A stretch of DNA of 6,469 bases from Sinorhizobium sp. (GCA_031178305.1 JAPSJG010000224.1:1-6469); one strand, 5' to 3'; positions 1-5,281 are shown, counted from the first letter of the stretch. Translations and numbers: made by a program. Notes: generated from the sequence alone by a model not told the origin.

Positions 1-711
1 ATGGACGCCGAGCAGAACGAGAACATGGACGCCGTCTCGATCATGACGCTGCATTCGGCCAAGGGCCTGGAGTTCGACACGGTCTTCCTGCCGGGCTGGG
101 AGGAGGGCCTCTTTCCCCATCAGCGGTCACTCGACGAAGGCGGCCGCGCCGGACTCGAGGAAGAGCGTCGCCTCGCCTATGTCGGCATCACCCGCGCCAA
201 GCGCCATTGCCATATCTGGTTCGTCTCCAACCGCCGCATCCATGGCCTCTGGCAATCGACCATGCCCTCGCGCTTCCTCGACGAACTGCCGCTCGACCAT
301 GTGGAAGTGGTCGAGCAGGAGGTCTCCTATGGCGGCTACAATCGCGGCGGCTACGGCCAGTCGCGCTTCGACAAGGCCGATCCCTTCGAGAACAGCTACC
401 AGACCCCCGGCTGGAAGCGTGCCCAGCAGCACCGCTCGGATGCCACCCGAGATAATTGGGGGACCCGCTCCGGCCACGCCGTGGAGCGCATCGGCTATGG
501 CGAATCCGGCCCGCGAACCCGCACCATCGAGGGCGAACTCGTCGCCAAATCGACGACGACCGAGCCCTCCCGCTTCAAGGTGGGCGACCGCGTCTTCCAC
601 CTGAAATTCGGCAACGGCAACATCGCCGCCATCGAAGGCAACAAGCTGACGATCGACTTCGACCGGGCGGGGCAGAAGCGTGTCCTGGAGGGGTTTGTGG
701 AAAGGGTGTGA
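1..711 (+). CDS. uvrD: UvrD/PcrA-type superfamily 1 DNA helicase, C-terminal part (5' end outside window)
   Basis: ATP-dependent 3'-5' DNA helicase of the UvrD/PcrA/Rep group, which acts in nucleotide excision and mismatch repair and in clearing replication forks. Only the last 236 residues are present. Helicase motif V (TLHSAKGLEF, residues 16-25) and motif VI (EEERRLAYVGITRA, residues 53-66, with the ATP-contacting arginine R65) are intact, followed by the family stretch MPSRFLDELP. The last 46 residues (RFKVGDRVFHLKFGNG to FVERV) match the Tudor-like C-terminal domain of PcrA/UvrD, which contacts RNA polymerase in studied homologues. Between them lies a low-complexity linker with a Gly/Tyr tract (YGGYNRGGYG, residues 110-119). 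The ATG at position 1 is internal, since Walker A and the other helicase motifs must lie upstream. The family is clear. The exact paralogue (uvrD or pcrA) is not resolved by this fragment. Confidence 0.93.
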   Translation: MDAEQNENMDAVSIMTLHSAKGLEFDTVFLPGWEEGLFPHQRSLDEGGRAGLEEERRLAYVGITRAKRHCHIWFVSNRRIHGLWQSTMPSRFLDELPLDHVEVVEQEVSYGGYNRGGYGQSRFDKADPFENSYQTPGWKRAQQHRSDATRDNWGTRSGHAVERIGYGESGPRTRTIEGELVAKSTTTEPSRFKVGDRVFHLKFGNGNIAAIEGNKLTIDFDRAGQKRVLEGFVERV

Positions 712-729
712 TCCCCTATGCGACCCTTA

Positions 730-750
730 TTCCTGTGCCTGTCACAGGAA
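730..750. terminator. Perfect 8-bp hairpin between convergent genes, possible bidirectional terminator or dispersed repeat
   Basis: TTCCTGTG (730-737) and CACAGGAA (743-750) form a perfect 8-bp stem with a 5-nt loop, 18 bp after the helicase stop and 62 bp before the end of the convergent acetyltransferase gene. No T-run follows on either strand, so it is not a classical intrinsic terminator. From memory, near-identical TTCCTGTG/CACAGGAA hairpins recur between genes in Rhizobiaceae. That recollection is unverified here. Confidence 0.5.
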
Positions 751-812
751 GAGGGCTGAATTTGCCGGCTTCGGCGCAAAAACCGAGACCGCGAAGCGTG
801 GGCTGCCCGCCC

Positions 813-1274
813 TCAAATCACCATCCGATACATCACGAATCCCGATTTTTCGGCCAGCTTGTCGTAAAGCTGCATGGCGTTTAAGTTCGACTCATGCGTC
901 AGCCAGTAGACGCGTGATGTGCCGGCGCGCCTTGCAGCGTCGAAGACACCGTTGATCAGGGCTTGACCGACCCCTCTGCCGCGCACTGCTTCGCTGGTGA
1001 AGATGTCCTGGAGATAGCAATTCGGTTGGATCGCCGTGGTGCTGTGGTGAAAGATGTAGTGCGTAAGCCCGACCAGCCGGCCGCGGTTTTCGGCAACGAG
1101 CGCATACATCGGCTCATAGGCGTCGAAGAACCGCGCCCAAGTCATAAGGGTAATGTCGGTGGCGAGCGCCTTTTCACCCGCGCGCCCGTAAAAGGCGTTG
1201 TAGCGGTCCCAAAGCACCAGCCACTGATCGTAGTCGCTCCTGACGACGGGACGGATGGAGACGTTTTCGCTCAT
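813..1274 (-). CDS. GNAT-family N-acetyltransferase
   Basis: Acetyl-CoA-dependent N-acetyltransferase of the GCN5-related fold, about 153 residues, the usual size of a single-domain GNAT, probably cytoplasmic. It begins with the typical first strand (VSIRPVVRSDYDQW). Motif A lies at residues 88-106, with the pyrophosphate-binding loop R98-G-R-G101-V-G103 (pattern R/QxxGxG). Motif B follows (THESNLNAMQLYDKLAEKSGF, residues 127-147), with the N and Y common in GNATs that act on small molecules or peptides. The ATG at 1274 is preferred over an in-frame ATG at 1340: the domain starts right after it, and the extra 22 residues (rich in G, A and P) look like non-coding translation. Neither start has a strong Shine-Dalgarno site. 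The gene converges on the helicase gene and diverges from the GGDEF gene. Its substrate cannot be told from sequence. Confidence 0.9.
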   Translation of the reverse strand: MSENVSIRPVVRSDYDQWLVLWDRYNAFYGRAGEKALATDITLMTWARFFDAYEPMYALVAENRGRLVGLTHYIFHHSTTAIQPNCYLQDIFTSEAVRGRGVGQALINGVFDAARRAGTSRVYWLTHESNLNAMQLYDKLAEKSGFVMYRMVI

Positions 1275-1430
1275 TGTCGAACCCACCGGAGGCACCGTTG
1301 CGGGGGCACCAGCATAACCGCTCGAATAGGCGCGGTCCATCAGGGAGCGGCGGGCCGATCATCACATCCTTGCAGCGGGGCAGCCCGCCTCGCCTGTCTC
1401 ATGCATACACTGTCATACGGGCCAACCGCT

Positions 1431-1448
1431 AAAATTGCAGCGAATTTT
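1431..1448. promoter_or_regulatory. Inverted repeat upstream of the diguanylate cyclase gene, candidate operator
   Basis: AAAATT (1431-1436) and AATTTT (1443-1448) form a perfect 6-bp inverted repeat with a 6-bp spacer, an AT-rich island in the 271-bp divergent spacer between the acetyltransferase and cyclase genes. Just upstream, CATAC occurs twice one helical turn apart (1404-1408 and 1414-1418). Both could be regulator sites. No convincing sigma-70 promoter was recognised. Confidence 0.3.
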
Positions 1449-1495
1449 GCCGATCTTCGTTAAGACGCGGCAGGTACGAATCGACAGCAAATATT

Positions 1496-1512
1496 GGCCT
1501 GACCTGCAGGCC
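1496..1512 (+). promoter_or_regulatory. Small hairpin in the leader of the diguanylate cyclase gene
   Basis: GGCCTG (1496-1501) and CAGGCC (1507-1512) form a 6-bp GC-rich stem with a 5-nt loop, 33 nt before the favoured ATG at 1546. In a transcript it would sit in the 5' leader, upstream of the ribosome site. A functional role is speculative. Confidence 0.25.
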
Positions 1513-1545
1513 GACATTTATTTCAGCACGATAGGTCGTTACGAG

Positions 1546-2766
1546 ATGAGCTTTCTTCCCGCCGTATCCGTCGTTGCGCTGCTGGCGACGCTGCCGGTCC
1601 TCATGTGTTTCGGACGCACCGCCGGCGCACGCGAATTCTCGGCCGCTTGCGCCCTGTCAGCAGCAGGGATCGGCCTCGTGGCCTTGGGCACGGCGCTGCG
1701 GATGCCGCTTGCCGCCATTCTCGGCTGTATCGCGCTGGCCACGGCTTTCGTATTCATCTTCCTCGCCTTCCGGCGCTTCCTCGCCCTGCCGGCGCCTCCG
1801 GCCTTATCGATGGCGCTCACGCTTGCCGGCGGCAGCGCCGGCCTCGTCACCGCAATCGGCAGTCACGGCCACTTCGGGACCCGCATCATCGTCTTCGCCG
1901 GGATTGGCGCCGTTCTCCTCCTCGTCGTCGGCCTTCCGGCGCTCGACCGCAAGGCGGCAAGCATGCCCGCGGTCCGACTTGCCGCCTTGGGAGCACTGAC
2001 AATCGCCTTTGCCGGCTTCAGCCACGCCCTCGGGCCGTTGTCGGGAATTCCATCCGGGGCTTCGCCAGGCATCGCCTTTGAATTCTCCCTCGCAATCATG
2101 CAGACGATCGCCCTGCCCTCGCTCTTCCTCGCCGTCGTCCTCACGCTCCAGAACCGCATCATCGCTGATCTCAGCACGGCACTCGCGCGCGACGAGCTGA
2201 CGGGTGTGCTGTCACGTGGAGCTCTGATCAAAGAGGGCGAGCGAATTTTCTCGCGCTGTCTCTCTAAAGATCGGCCGGCAGCCTTCCTCCTCTTGGATCT
2301 CGACTATTTCAAGCAGATCAACGACCATTACGGTCACGCCTGCGGCGACATGGCGCTTGCGCATTTCGCCGGAACCGTCGCGTCTTTTCTCGATGGACGG
2401 GGCGCCTTCGGCCGGATCGGCGGCGAGGAATTCGGTATCGTCCTTCCGGAGCATACGGAGGAACAAGCGGCCGCGCTCGCTGAGGCGATCTGTCGTGTCG
2501 TACGGGAGGCGCCTGCCGGACGGGCGCACCAACGCATTCGCCTGACTGTGAGCATCGGCATCGCCGCTGCCGAACCGGACGATACGATCATGGACGTGAT
2601 GATCCGTGCGGACATGGCACTTTACGAGTCCAAAGCCGACGGCCGCGACCGCTGCTCGCTCGCGAGACAGCGCCGGATCGACGCCAGCGCTCGGGCGCTC
2701 GCGGCCGCCGCCGCCCAGTTGCGGCAGGCAGACGTATCCGGCCAGGAAATGCGCCACACCGCATGA
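1546..2766 (+). CDS. Membrane-bound GGDEF diguanylate cyclase with seven-helix N-terminal domain, no I-site
   Basis: Makes cyclic di-GMP from two GTP, a second messenger that favours sessile life. With the ATG at 1546 the protein has 406 residues. Residues 4-201 hold about seven hydrophobic segments (near 4-23, 31-52, 55-78, 87-105, 113-132, 143-161 and 179-201), an integral membrane sensor I cannot name. The GGDEF domain starts at RDELTGVLSRGAL (residues 215-227). It has the metal and base-binding stretch DLDYFKQINDHYGHACGD (251-268) and the signature GGEEF (292-296), so catalysis is expected. The RxxD inhibitory site normally five residues before the signature is absent (DGRG, residues 283-286), so feedback inhibition by c-di-GMP is unlikely by that route. 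An in-frame TTG at 1435 would add 37 non-hydrophobic residues. The ATG just before the first helix is more likely, though its ribosome site is weak. No EAL domain is present. Confidence 0.92.
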   Translation: MSFLPAVSVVALLATLPVLMCFGRTAGAREFSAACALSAAGIGLVALGTALRMPLAAILGCIALATAFVFIFLAFRRFLALPAPPALSMALTLAGGSAGLVTAIGSHGHFGTRIIVFAGIGAVLLLVVGLPALDRKAASMPAVRLAALGALTIAFAGFSHALGPLSGIPSGASPGIAFEFSLAIMQTIALPSLFLAVVLTLQNRIIADLSTALARDELTGVLSRGALIKEGERIFSRCLSKDRPAAFLLLDLDYFKQINDHYGHACGDMALAHFAGTVASFLDGRGAFGRIGGEEFGIVLPEHTEEQAAALAEAICRVVREAPAGRAHQRIRLTVSIGIAAAEPDDTIMDVMIRADMALYESKADGRDRCSLARQRRIDASARALAAAAAQLRQADVSGQEMRHTA

Positions 2767-2778
2767 AGAGCTGGTGCG

Positions 2779-2885
2779 CCGCATCGGCCCAAAAATCGAA
2801 ACCGATTTTTCGGAACGACGATGCGTGTTCAAAGACTTACAGCGTCCTTCGTTCGTCCTGAAGGACGCACGGCGCTTTGAAGTCG
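2779..2885. repeat. Two-palindrome intergenic mosaic element, RIME1-like
   Basis: Two adjacent hairpins fill about 105 bp between the cyclase stop and the creA leader. Hairpin 1: outer arms CGCATCG (2780-2786) and CGATGCG (2819-2825), inner perfect arms AAAAATCG (2791-2798) and CGATTTTT (2803-2810) around an AAAC loop. Hairpin 2: outer arms GACTT (2834-2838) and AAGTC (2880-2884), AGCG/CGCT (2841-2844/2873-2876), and inner arms GTTCGTCC (2851-2858) and GGACGCAC (2863-2870) with one mismatch. Size and double-palindrome layout match, from memory, the Rhizobium-specific intergenic mosaic elements (RIME). The imperfect arms suggest a somewhat decayed copy. It may also end or stabilise the upstream transcript. 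Confidence 0.7.
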
Positions 2886-2961
2886 CTCGTCGCATCCTCG
2901 CGGCAATAAGCCGATCTCTTGGTATCGCCGCCGCGGCCACCTATCTGGACGGTGCTCGCCA

Positions 2962-2968
2962 CTGGAGG
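2962..2968 (+). promoter_or_regulatory. Ribosome binding site of the CreA-family gene
   Basis: CTGGAGG lies 7 nt before the ATG at 2976. It decides this start over an in-frame TTG at 2919, and the encoded signal peptide begins directly at this ATG. Confidence 0.75.
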
Positions 2969-2975
2969 CTTACCC

Positions 2976-3473
2976 ATGTCCAACAACATCCGCGTATCGC
3001 TTTTGGCCGCCCTTGCCCTAGCGGCTGCGGCTATCCTGCCCGCTCGCGCCGAAACGGTCGGCCAGGTCGGCGTCGATTGGATTGGCAACGACATCAAGAT
3101 AGATGCTGTCCGAGATCCGAAGATCGGTGGAGTGACCTGCCACGTCACCTATTTCGACCGCAGCGTCATCGATCGGCTGAAGAAAGGCAATTGGTTCGAG
3201 GATCCGTCGAACAATTCGATCGCCTGCCGGCAGACGGGACCGATCACGATCGGCGACATCGATCTCTCGAAGGAGGGAGAAGAGGTCTTTCGCTCCGGAT
3301 TGTCGCTGATCTGGAAGGACCTGCTGGTGACGCGCATCTACGACGAGGCCAACGACACGCTCATCTATCTGGCGCATTCGCGCCAGGTGACGGACGGCTC
3401 CGCAAAGATGTCGATTTCGACGGTTCCCCTCTTCGGCCAGCCGGTGACTTGGGAAAACGGGCGGCCCGAATGA
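2976..3473 (+). CDS. creA: CreA-family exported protein
   Basis: Protein of 165 residues of the CreA family, named after E. coli CreA, a periplasmic protein of unclear function. Residues 1-25 form a classic Sec signal peptide: short polar start, a Leu/Ala core, then the cleavage motif A-R-A before E26. The mature part follows the family throughout: IKIDAVRDPKIGGVTCHV, then NSIACRQTGPI, GEEVFRSGLSLIWKDLLVTRIYD, LIYLAHSRQVTDGS and ISTVPLF. Two conserved cysteines, C55 and C84, probably form a periplasmic disulfide. Length is normal for the family. A good ribosome site (2962-2968) fixes the start. The gene stands alone downstream of the palindromic element and converges on the next gene, and no creBCD neighbours are visible, so the E. 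coli operon context does not apply. Family assignment is firm. The biochemical role is unknown. Confidence 0.93.
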   Translation: MSNNIRVSLLAALALAAAAILPARAETVGQVGVDWIGNDIKIDAVRDPKIGGVTCHVTYFDRSVIDRLKKGNWFEDPSNNSIACRQTGPITIGDIDLSKEGEEVFRSGLSLIWKDLLVTRIYDEANDTLIYLAHSRQVTDGSAKMSISTVPLFGQPVTWENGRPE

Positions 3474-3495
3474 CCGCCGTTAGCCAATATGGGAA

Positions 3496-3514
3496 CGGGG
3501 CGAAACTCGCCCCG
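3496..3514. terminator. GC-rich hairpin after creA, between convergent genes
   Basis: CGGGGCGA (3496-3503) and TCGCCCCG (3507-3514) form a perfect 8-bp stem with an AAC loop, 22 bp after the creA stop and 53 bp before the end of the convergent small gene. No T-run follows on either strand. It probably protects or ends transcripts from one or both sides. Confidence 0.55.
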
Positions 3515-3567
3515 CCCAAGCGTGAACCTCGGCCAGCTAGAGTACTTTGAATCCCGCTCTCATGGCC

Positions 3568-3870
3568 TCAGGGTGTCGGCGGAACGATGCCGCGATAATA
3601 CTCGCCCTCGCCGCCATTGTATCTTTCCTGATATGGGCTGCCCGCCGGGACTACACGGCGGTCATCAATGCTGCCGGTGGGCATGACGTCCACGTTCGAG
3701 GGTGGAGTCATCCGGGGGAACAGCATCTGCTGTCCTTGCCTCTGCGAGCCCGGAGGATTATGCGGATCGATGCCTGGATAATAGCTGTCCGCGAGGGCCG
3801 GCGCCGCTACTCCGGCAAGTGCGGATGAGAGGACAAAAGCGGCGAATGACGTCTTAAGGAAAACTTTCAT
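3568..3870 (-). CDS. Small exported Tyr/Pro/Gly-rich protein, paralogue A (single repeat core)
   Basis: Unrecognised 100-residue protein. Residues 1-27 are a signal peptide (MKVFLKTSF, then an Ala/Leu/Val core ending A-L-A before D28), so it is probably exported to the periplasm or cell surface. The mature chain is short and low in hydrophobic content: DSYYPGIDPHNPPG (28-41), a Gln-rich stretch, DVMPTGSI (61-68), and a tail GGEGEYYRGIVPPTP (86-100). No cysteine, enzyme motif or lipobox is present. Start and tail are nearly identical to those of the protein encoded at 4163-4606, so the two arose by duplication. The ATG at 3870 is chosen because it opens the signal peptide and has AGGAG 8 nt upstream (3879-3883). 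Upstream in-frame ATGs would put a polar extension before the signal peptide. A 7-bp inverted repeat lies 24 nt upstream. Function is unknown. Confidence 0.83.
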   Translation of the reverse strand: MKVFLKTSFAAFVLSSALAGVAAPALADSYYPGIDPHNPPGSQRQGQQMLFPRMTPPSNVDVMPTGSIDDRRVVPAGSPYQERYNGGEGEYYRGIVPPTP

Positions 3871-3878
3871 AGCGTCAA

Positions 3879-3883
3879 CTCCT
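3879..3883 (-). promoter_or_regulatory. Ribosome binding site of paralogue A
   Basis: AGGAG on the minus strand, 8 nt before the ATG at 3870. It supports that start over the longer in-frame reading. Confidence 0.7.
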
Positions 3884-3893
3884 GTGGCTATTC

Positions 3894-3915
3894 GCATCCG
3901 GCCTCCGACGGATGC
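3894..3915. promoter_or_regulatory. Inverted repeat upstream of paralogue A, candidate operator or leader hairpin
   Basis: GCATCCG (3894-3900) and CGGATGC (3909-3915) are perfect 7-bp arms around an 8-bp spacer, starting 24 bp upstream of the ATG at 3870. It could be a regulator site or a hairpin just upstream of the ribosome site. No EcfG-type promoter like that of paralogue B is seen here. Confidence 0.4.
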
Positions 3916-4103
3916 CACGATGGACAGCATACGCCCTCCCAACGCCTGCTGCGGTTACCAAGATAACAGCTTCGCTGGCGATTGATCGTCACGACGTCTC
4001 ACGATTGCTCCTGCAACCGTGATCCATATCGCGCCAGTTTTAACTTGACGGGCTCCGCGGTTGCGCTGCCATTTGAATGCAACTTGCGATCATCGCGGAG
4101 TTC

Positions 4104-4132
4104 AGGGGACCACGCTGGTCACGCGGTCCCCT
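4104..4132. terminator. Hairpin downstream of paralogue B
   Basis: AGGGGACC (4104-4111) and GGTCCCCT (4125-4132) form a perfect 8-bp stem with a 13-nt loop, 30 bp beyond the stop codon of the minus-strand gene at 4163-4606. There is no T-run. The left arm is part of TCAGGGGACC (4102-4111), which recurs at 4163-4172 across the stop codon of that gene. The remaining spacer up to the upstream region of paralogue A (about 3916-4103) shows nothing else I can name. Confidence 0.45.
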
Positions 4133-4162
4133 CCCGGGATCAATACATCGGCCTCGATCCAA

Positions 4163-4606
4163 TCAGGGGACCGGTGCCGGTGGGACAATGCCCTGGTAAT
4201 AGTCGCCTTCACCGCCACTATGATACTCGTTCCGCTGCCGCTCGCGGAACTCGGAGGGTGTGAGATAGATGCGCCTCGGCGCCGGGACGGCATAGATACT
4301 GCCAGTCGGCATGGGGTCAACGTAGACACTGCCAGTCGGCATGGGATCCACGTAGACACTGCCGGACGGCATGGGATCCACGTAAACACTGCCGGTCGGC
4401 GTAGGATCGACGTACACACTTCTCGTTCGCATCCGATCGACAACGTAGGGGCTAGGCGCGACTGGCACCACCATGGTCCCTCTGTTCTGCGTCCCCGGAG
4501 GGTGATGCGGATCGATGCCCGGATAGTAGCTGTCGGCGAGCGCCACTCCGGCAAGGGCGGATGAGAGCGCAAACGCTGCAAACGATGTTTTCAAGATAGC
4601 TCGCAT
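4163..4606 (-). CDS. Small exported repeat protein, paralogue B (five to six VYVDPMPTGS-type units)
   Basis: Unrecognised 147-residue protein. Residues 1-24 form a signal peptide (MRAILKTSFAAF, cleavage after A-L-A before D25), so it is probably exported. The mature N-terminus DSYYPGIDPHHPPG (25-38) and the tail GGEGDYYQGIVPPAPVP (131-147) match paralogue A at 3568-3870. Between them lies a tandem array of a 10-residue unit with consensus VYVDPMPTGS: four good copies (64-73, 74-83, 84-93, 94-103), a degenerate first copy YVVDRMRTRS (54-63) and a possible remnant IYAVPAPRR (104-112). The regular Val/Tyr alternation with Pro-x-Pro turns suggests an extended or beta-type surface or wall-spanning segment. 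That is inference. No catalytic motif, cysteine or lipobox is seen. The ATG at 4606 has AGGAG 7 nt upstream and opens the signal peptide. In-frame ATGs further upstream lie in or beyond the likely EcfG promoter. Function is unknown. Confidence 0.85.
   Translation of the reverse strand: MRAILKTSFAAFALSSALAGVALADSYYPGIDPHHPPGTQNRGTMVVPVAPSPYVVDRMRTRSVYVDPTPTGSVYVDPMPSGSVYVDPMPTGSVYVDPMPTGSIYAVPAPRRIYLTPSEFRERQRNEYHSGGEGDYYQGIVPPAPVP
4291..4440. repeat. 30-bp in-frame tandem repeat, five units
   Basis: Five contiguous 30-bp units (4291-4320, 4321-4350, 4351-4380, 4381-4410, 4411-4440) lie inside the gene at 4163-4606. Neighbouring units 2 and 3 differ at only 2 positions. Units 1 and 4 differ by 4-5 from their neighbours, and unit 5 is strongly diverged. 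Because 30 bp is ten codons, gain or loss of a unit keeps the frame, so the locus could vary in length between strains. Confidence 0.92.
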
Positions 4607-4613
4607 GGCATTA

Positions 4614-4618
4614 CTCCT
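4614..4618 (-). promoter_or_regulatory. Ribosome binding site of paralogue B
   Basis: AGGAG (part of TAGGAG) on the minus strand, 7 nt before the ATG at 4606. It settles that start. Confidence 0.75.
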
Positions 4619-4637
4619 ATCTTCGTTCGACAGGATA

Positions 4638-4663
4638 AACGCCGTTTTCATTGCGACCGTTCC
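4638..4663 (-). promoter_or_regulatory. Candidate EcfG/RpoE2-type general stress promoter of paralogue B
   Basis: On the minus strand GGAAC (4663-4659) is followed after 17 nt by CGTT (4641-4638). The published alphaproteobacterial general-stress sigma factor consensus, as I recall it, is GGAAC, 16-17 nt, CGTT, so this is an exact match. The -10 element ends 31 nt before the ATG at 4606, leaving room for a short leader with the ribosome site at 4618-4614. No competing sigma-70 promoter stands out. Confidence 0.65.
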
Positions 4664-4714
4664 TTGCAGGTTGACGTTTGGCGGCATTGCCTCGCGCAAT
4701 CGTGATGCGGATGA

Positions 4715-4799
4715 CGCAAGCCGCTTGCGGAGAGCGAGCGCGGCGACGAGGGCGGTCGCGACTGAGTTCGCGCCCCTCGTGCGCCGCTATTCAAGCGGC
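4715..4799. terminator. Three-hairpin spacer downstream of cheW, likely transcription end region
   Basis: Between the cheW stop and the promoter of the next minus-strand gene lie three stem-loops. First is CGCAAG/CTTGCG (4715-4720/4724-4729, loop CCG). Second is ACGAGGG/CCCTCGT (4746-4752/4774-4780), with a further CG/CG pair past a bulge. Third is GCCGCT/AGCGGC (4783-4788/4794-4799, 5-nt loop), which begins 17 nt past the cheW stop. None has a U-tract. Together they may end or protect the mcp-cheW transcript. No small ORF with a convincing start is visible here. Confidence 0.4.
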
Positions 4800-4816
4800 A
4801 GCGCCGCATCGAGAGC

Positions 4817-5281
4817 TTATGCGGCCTGCGCCAGTTCGTCGGCGATGACGGTATCGAGATTGAGGAAGCAAACCATCGACTTCTCCAGCGCAACAATGCC
4901 GCGGCAGAAGGCGCGCTGTGCCTCCGGAATGATTTCCGGCGCCGGCTGCAGGTCCTCGCCGCGGATCGTCATCATGTCCGATACCTGTTCGACGAGAAGG
5001 CCGACGAGCTTGCCGTTGATGTCGGTGACGATGATCGCCGAACGCTCCGACGGCTCAGTCATCTTCATGCCGAGGCGGCAGGCCATGTCGATAACCGGGA
5101 TCACCGCACCGCGCAGGTTGATGAGACCGAGCACATAGGGTGGTGTGTGCGGCATAGGCGTCACCGGTGCCCAGCCGCGAATTTCGCGGATCGCCATGAT
5201 GTCGATGCAGAATTCCTGGTCTCCCAGGTGGAAGGAGACGATTTCGAGATAGGCGCCGGACTGCTTGATTGCGTTGCTCAT
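4817..5281 (-). CDS. cheW: Chemotaxis coupling protein CheW
   Basis: Adaptor that links chemoreceptors to the histidine kinase CheA in the cytoplasmic signalling array. The 154 residues form one CheW domain of standard length. YLEIVSFHLGDQEFCIDIMAIREI (11-34) is the first beta-barrel part. The conserved core follows: PPYVLGLINLRGAVIPVIDMACRLGM (48-72, with the NLRG arginine R57), then AIIVTDINGKLVGLLVEQVSDMMTI (82-106) and GIVALEKSMVCFLNLDTVI (128-146). The ATG at 5281 lies 2 bp after the chemoreceptor stop codon, with a modest purine-rich ribosome site (GGGAAG) about 10 nt upstream inside the receptor's last codons, so the two genes form one operon and are probably translationally coupled. 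An in-frame TTG at 5299 is less likely. The rest of a che cluster (cheA, cheY, cheB, cheR) is not in the window, so this may be a secondary cheW. Confidence 0.96.
   Translation of the reverse strand: MSNAIKQSGAYLEIVSFHLGDQEFCIDIMAIREIRGWAPVTPMPHTPPYVLGLINLRGAVIPVIDMACRLGMKMTEPSERSAIIVTDINGKLVGLLVEQVSDMMTIRGEDLQPAPEIIPEAQRAFCRGIVALEKSMVCFLNLDTVIADELAQAA

Noticed and set aside
1..3. ATG at the first base as the start of the helicase gene
   Set aside because: It falls just before helicase motif V, and motifs I-IV must lie upstream, so the gene continues past the left edge.
1435..1545. TTG at 1435 as the start of the diguanylate cyclase
   Set aside because: It adds 37 polar residues before the first membrane helix and has no ribosome site. 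It also overlaps the AAAATT/AATTTT inverted repeat.
2606..3550. Long plus-strand open frame across the cyclase end, the palindromic element and creA
   Set aside because: It runs through the mosaic element and overlaps two well-supported genes in another frame. Its Arg/Pro/Ser-rich translation is typical of a GC-rich shadow frame.
4291..4440. 30-bp regular repeats resembling a CRISPR array
   Set aside because: The units are contiguous with no spacers, drift in sequence, and encode a regular peptide repeat within a gene that has a signal peptide and ribosome site.
4061..4564. Plus-strand open frame with a His/Asp repeat opposite paralogue B
   Set aside because: It is the antisense reading of the 30-bp repeat. 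It has no ribosome site or signal peptide, and the opposite strand has both.
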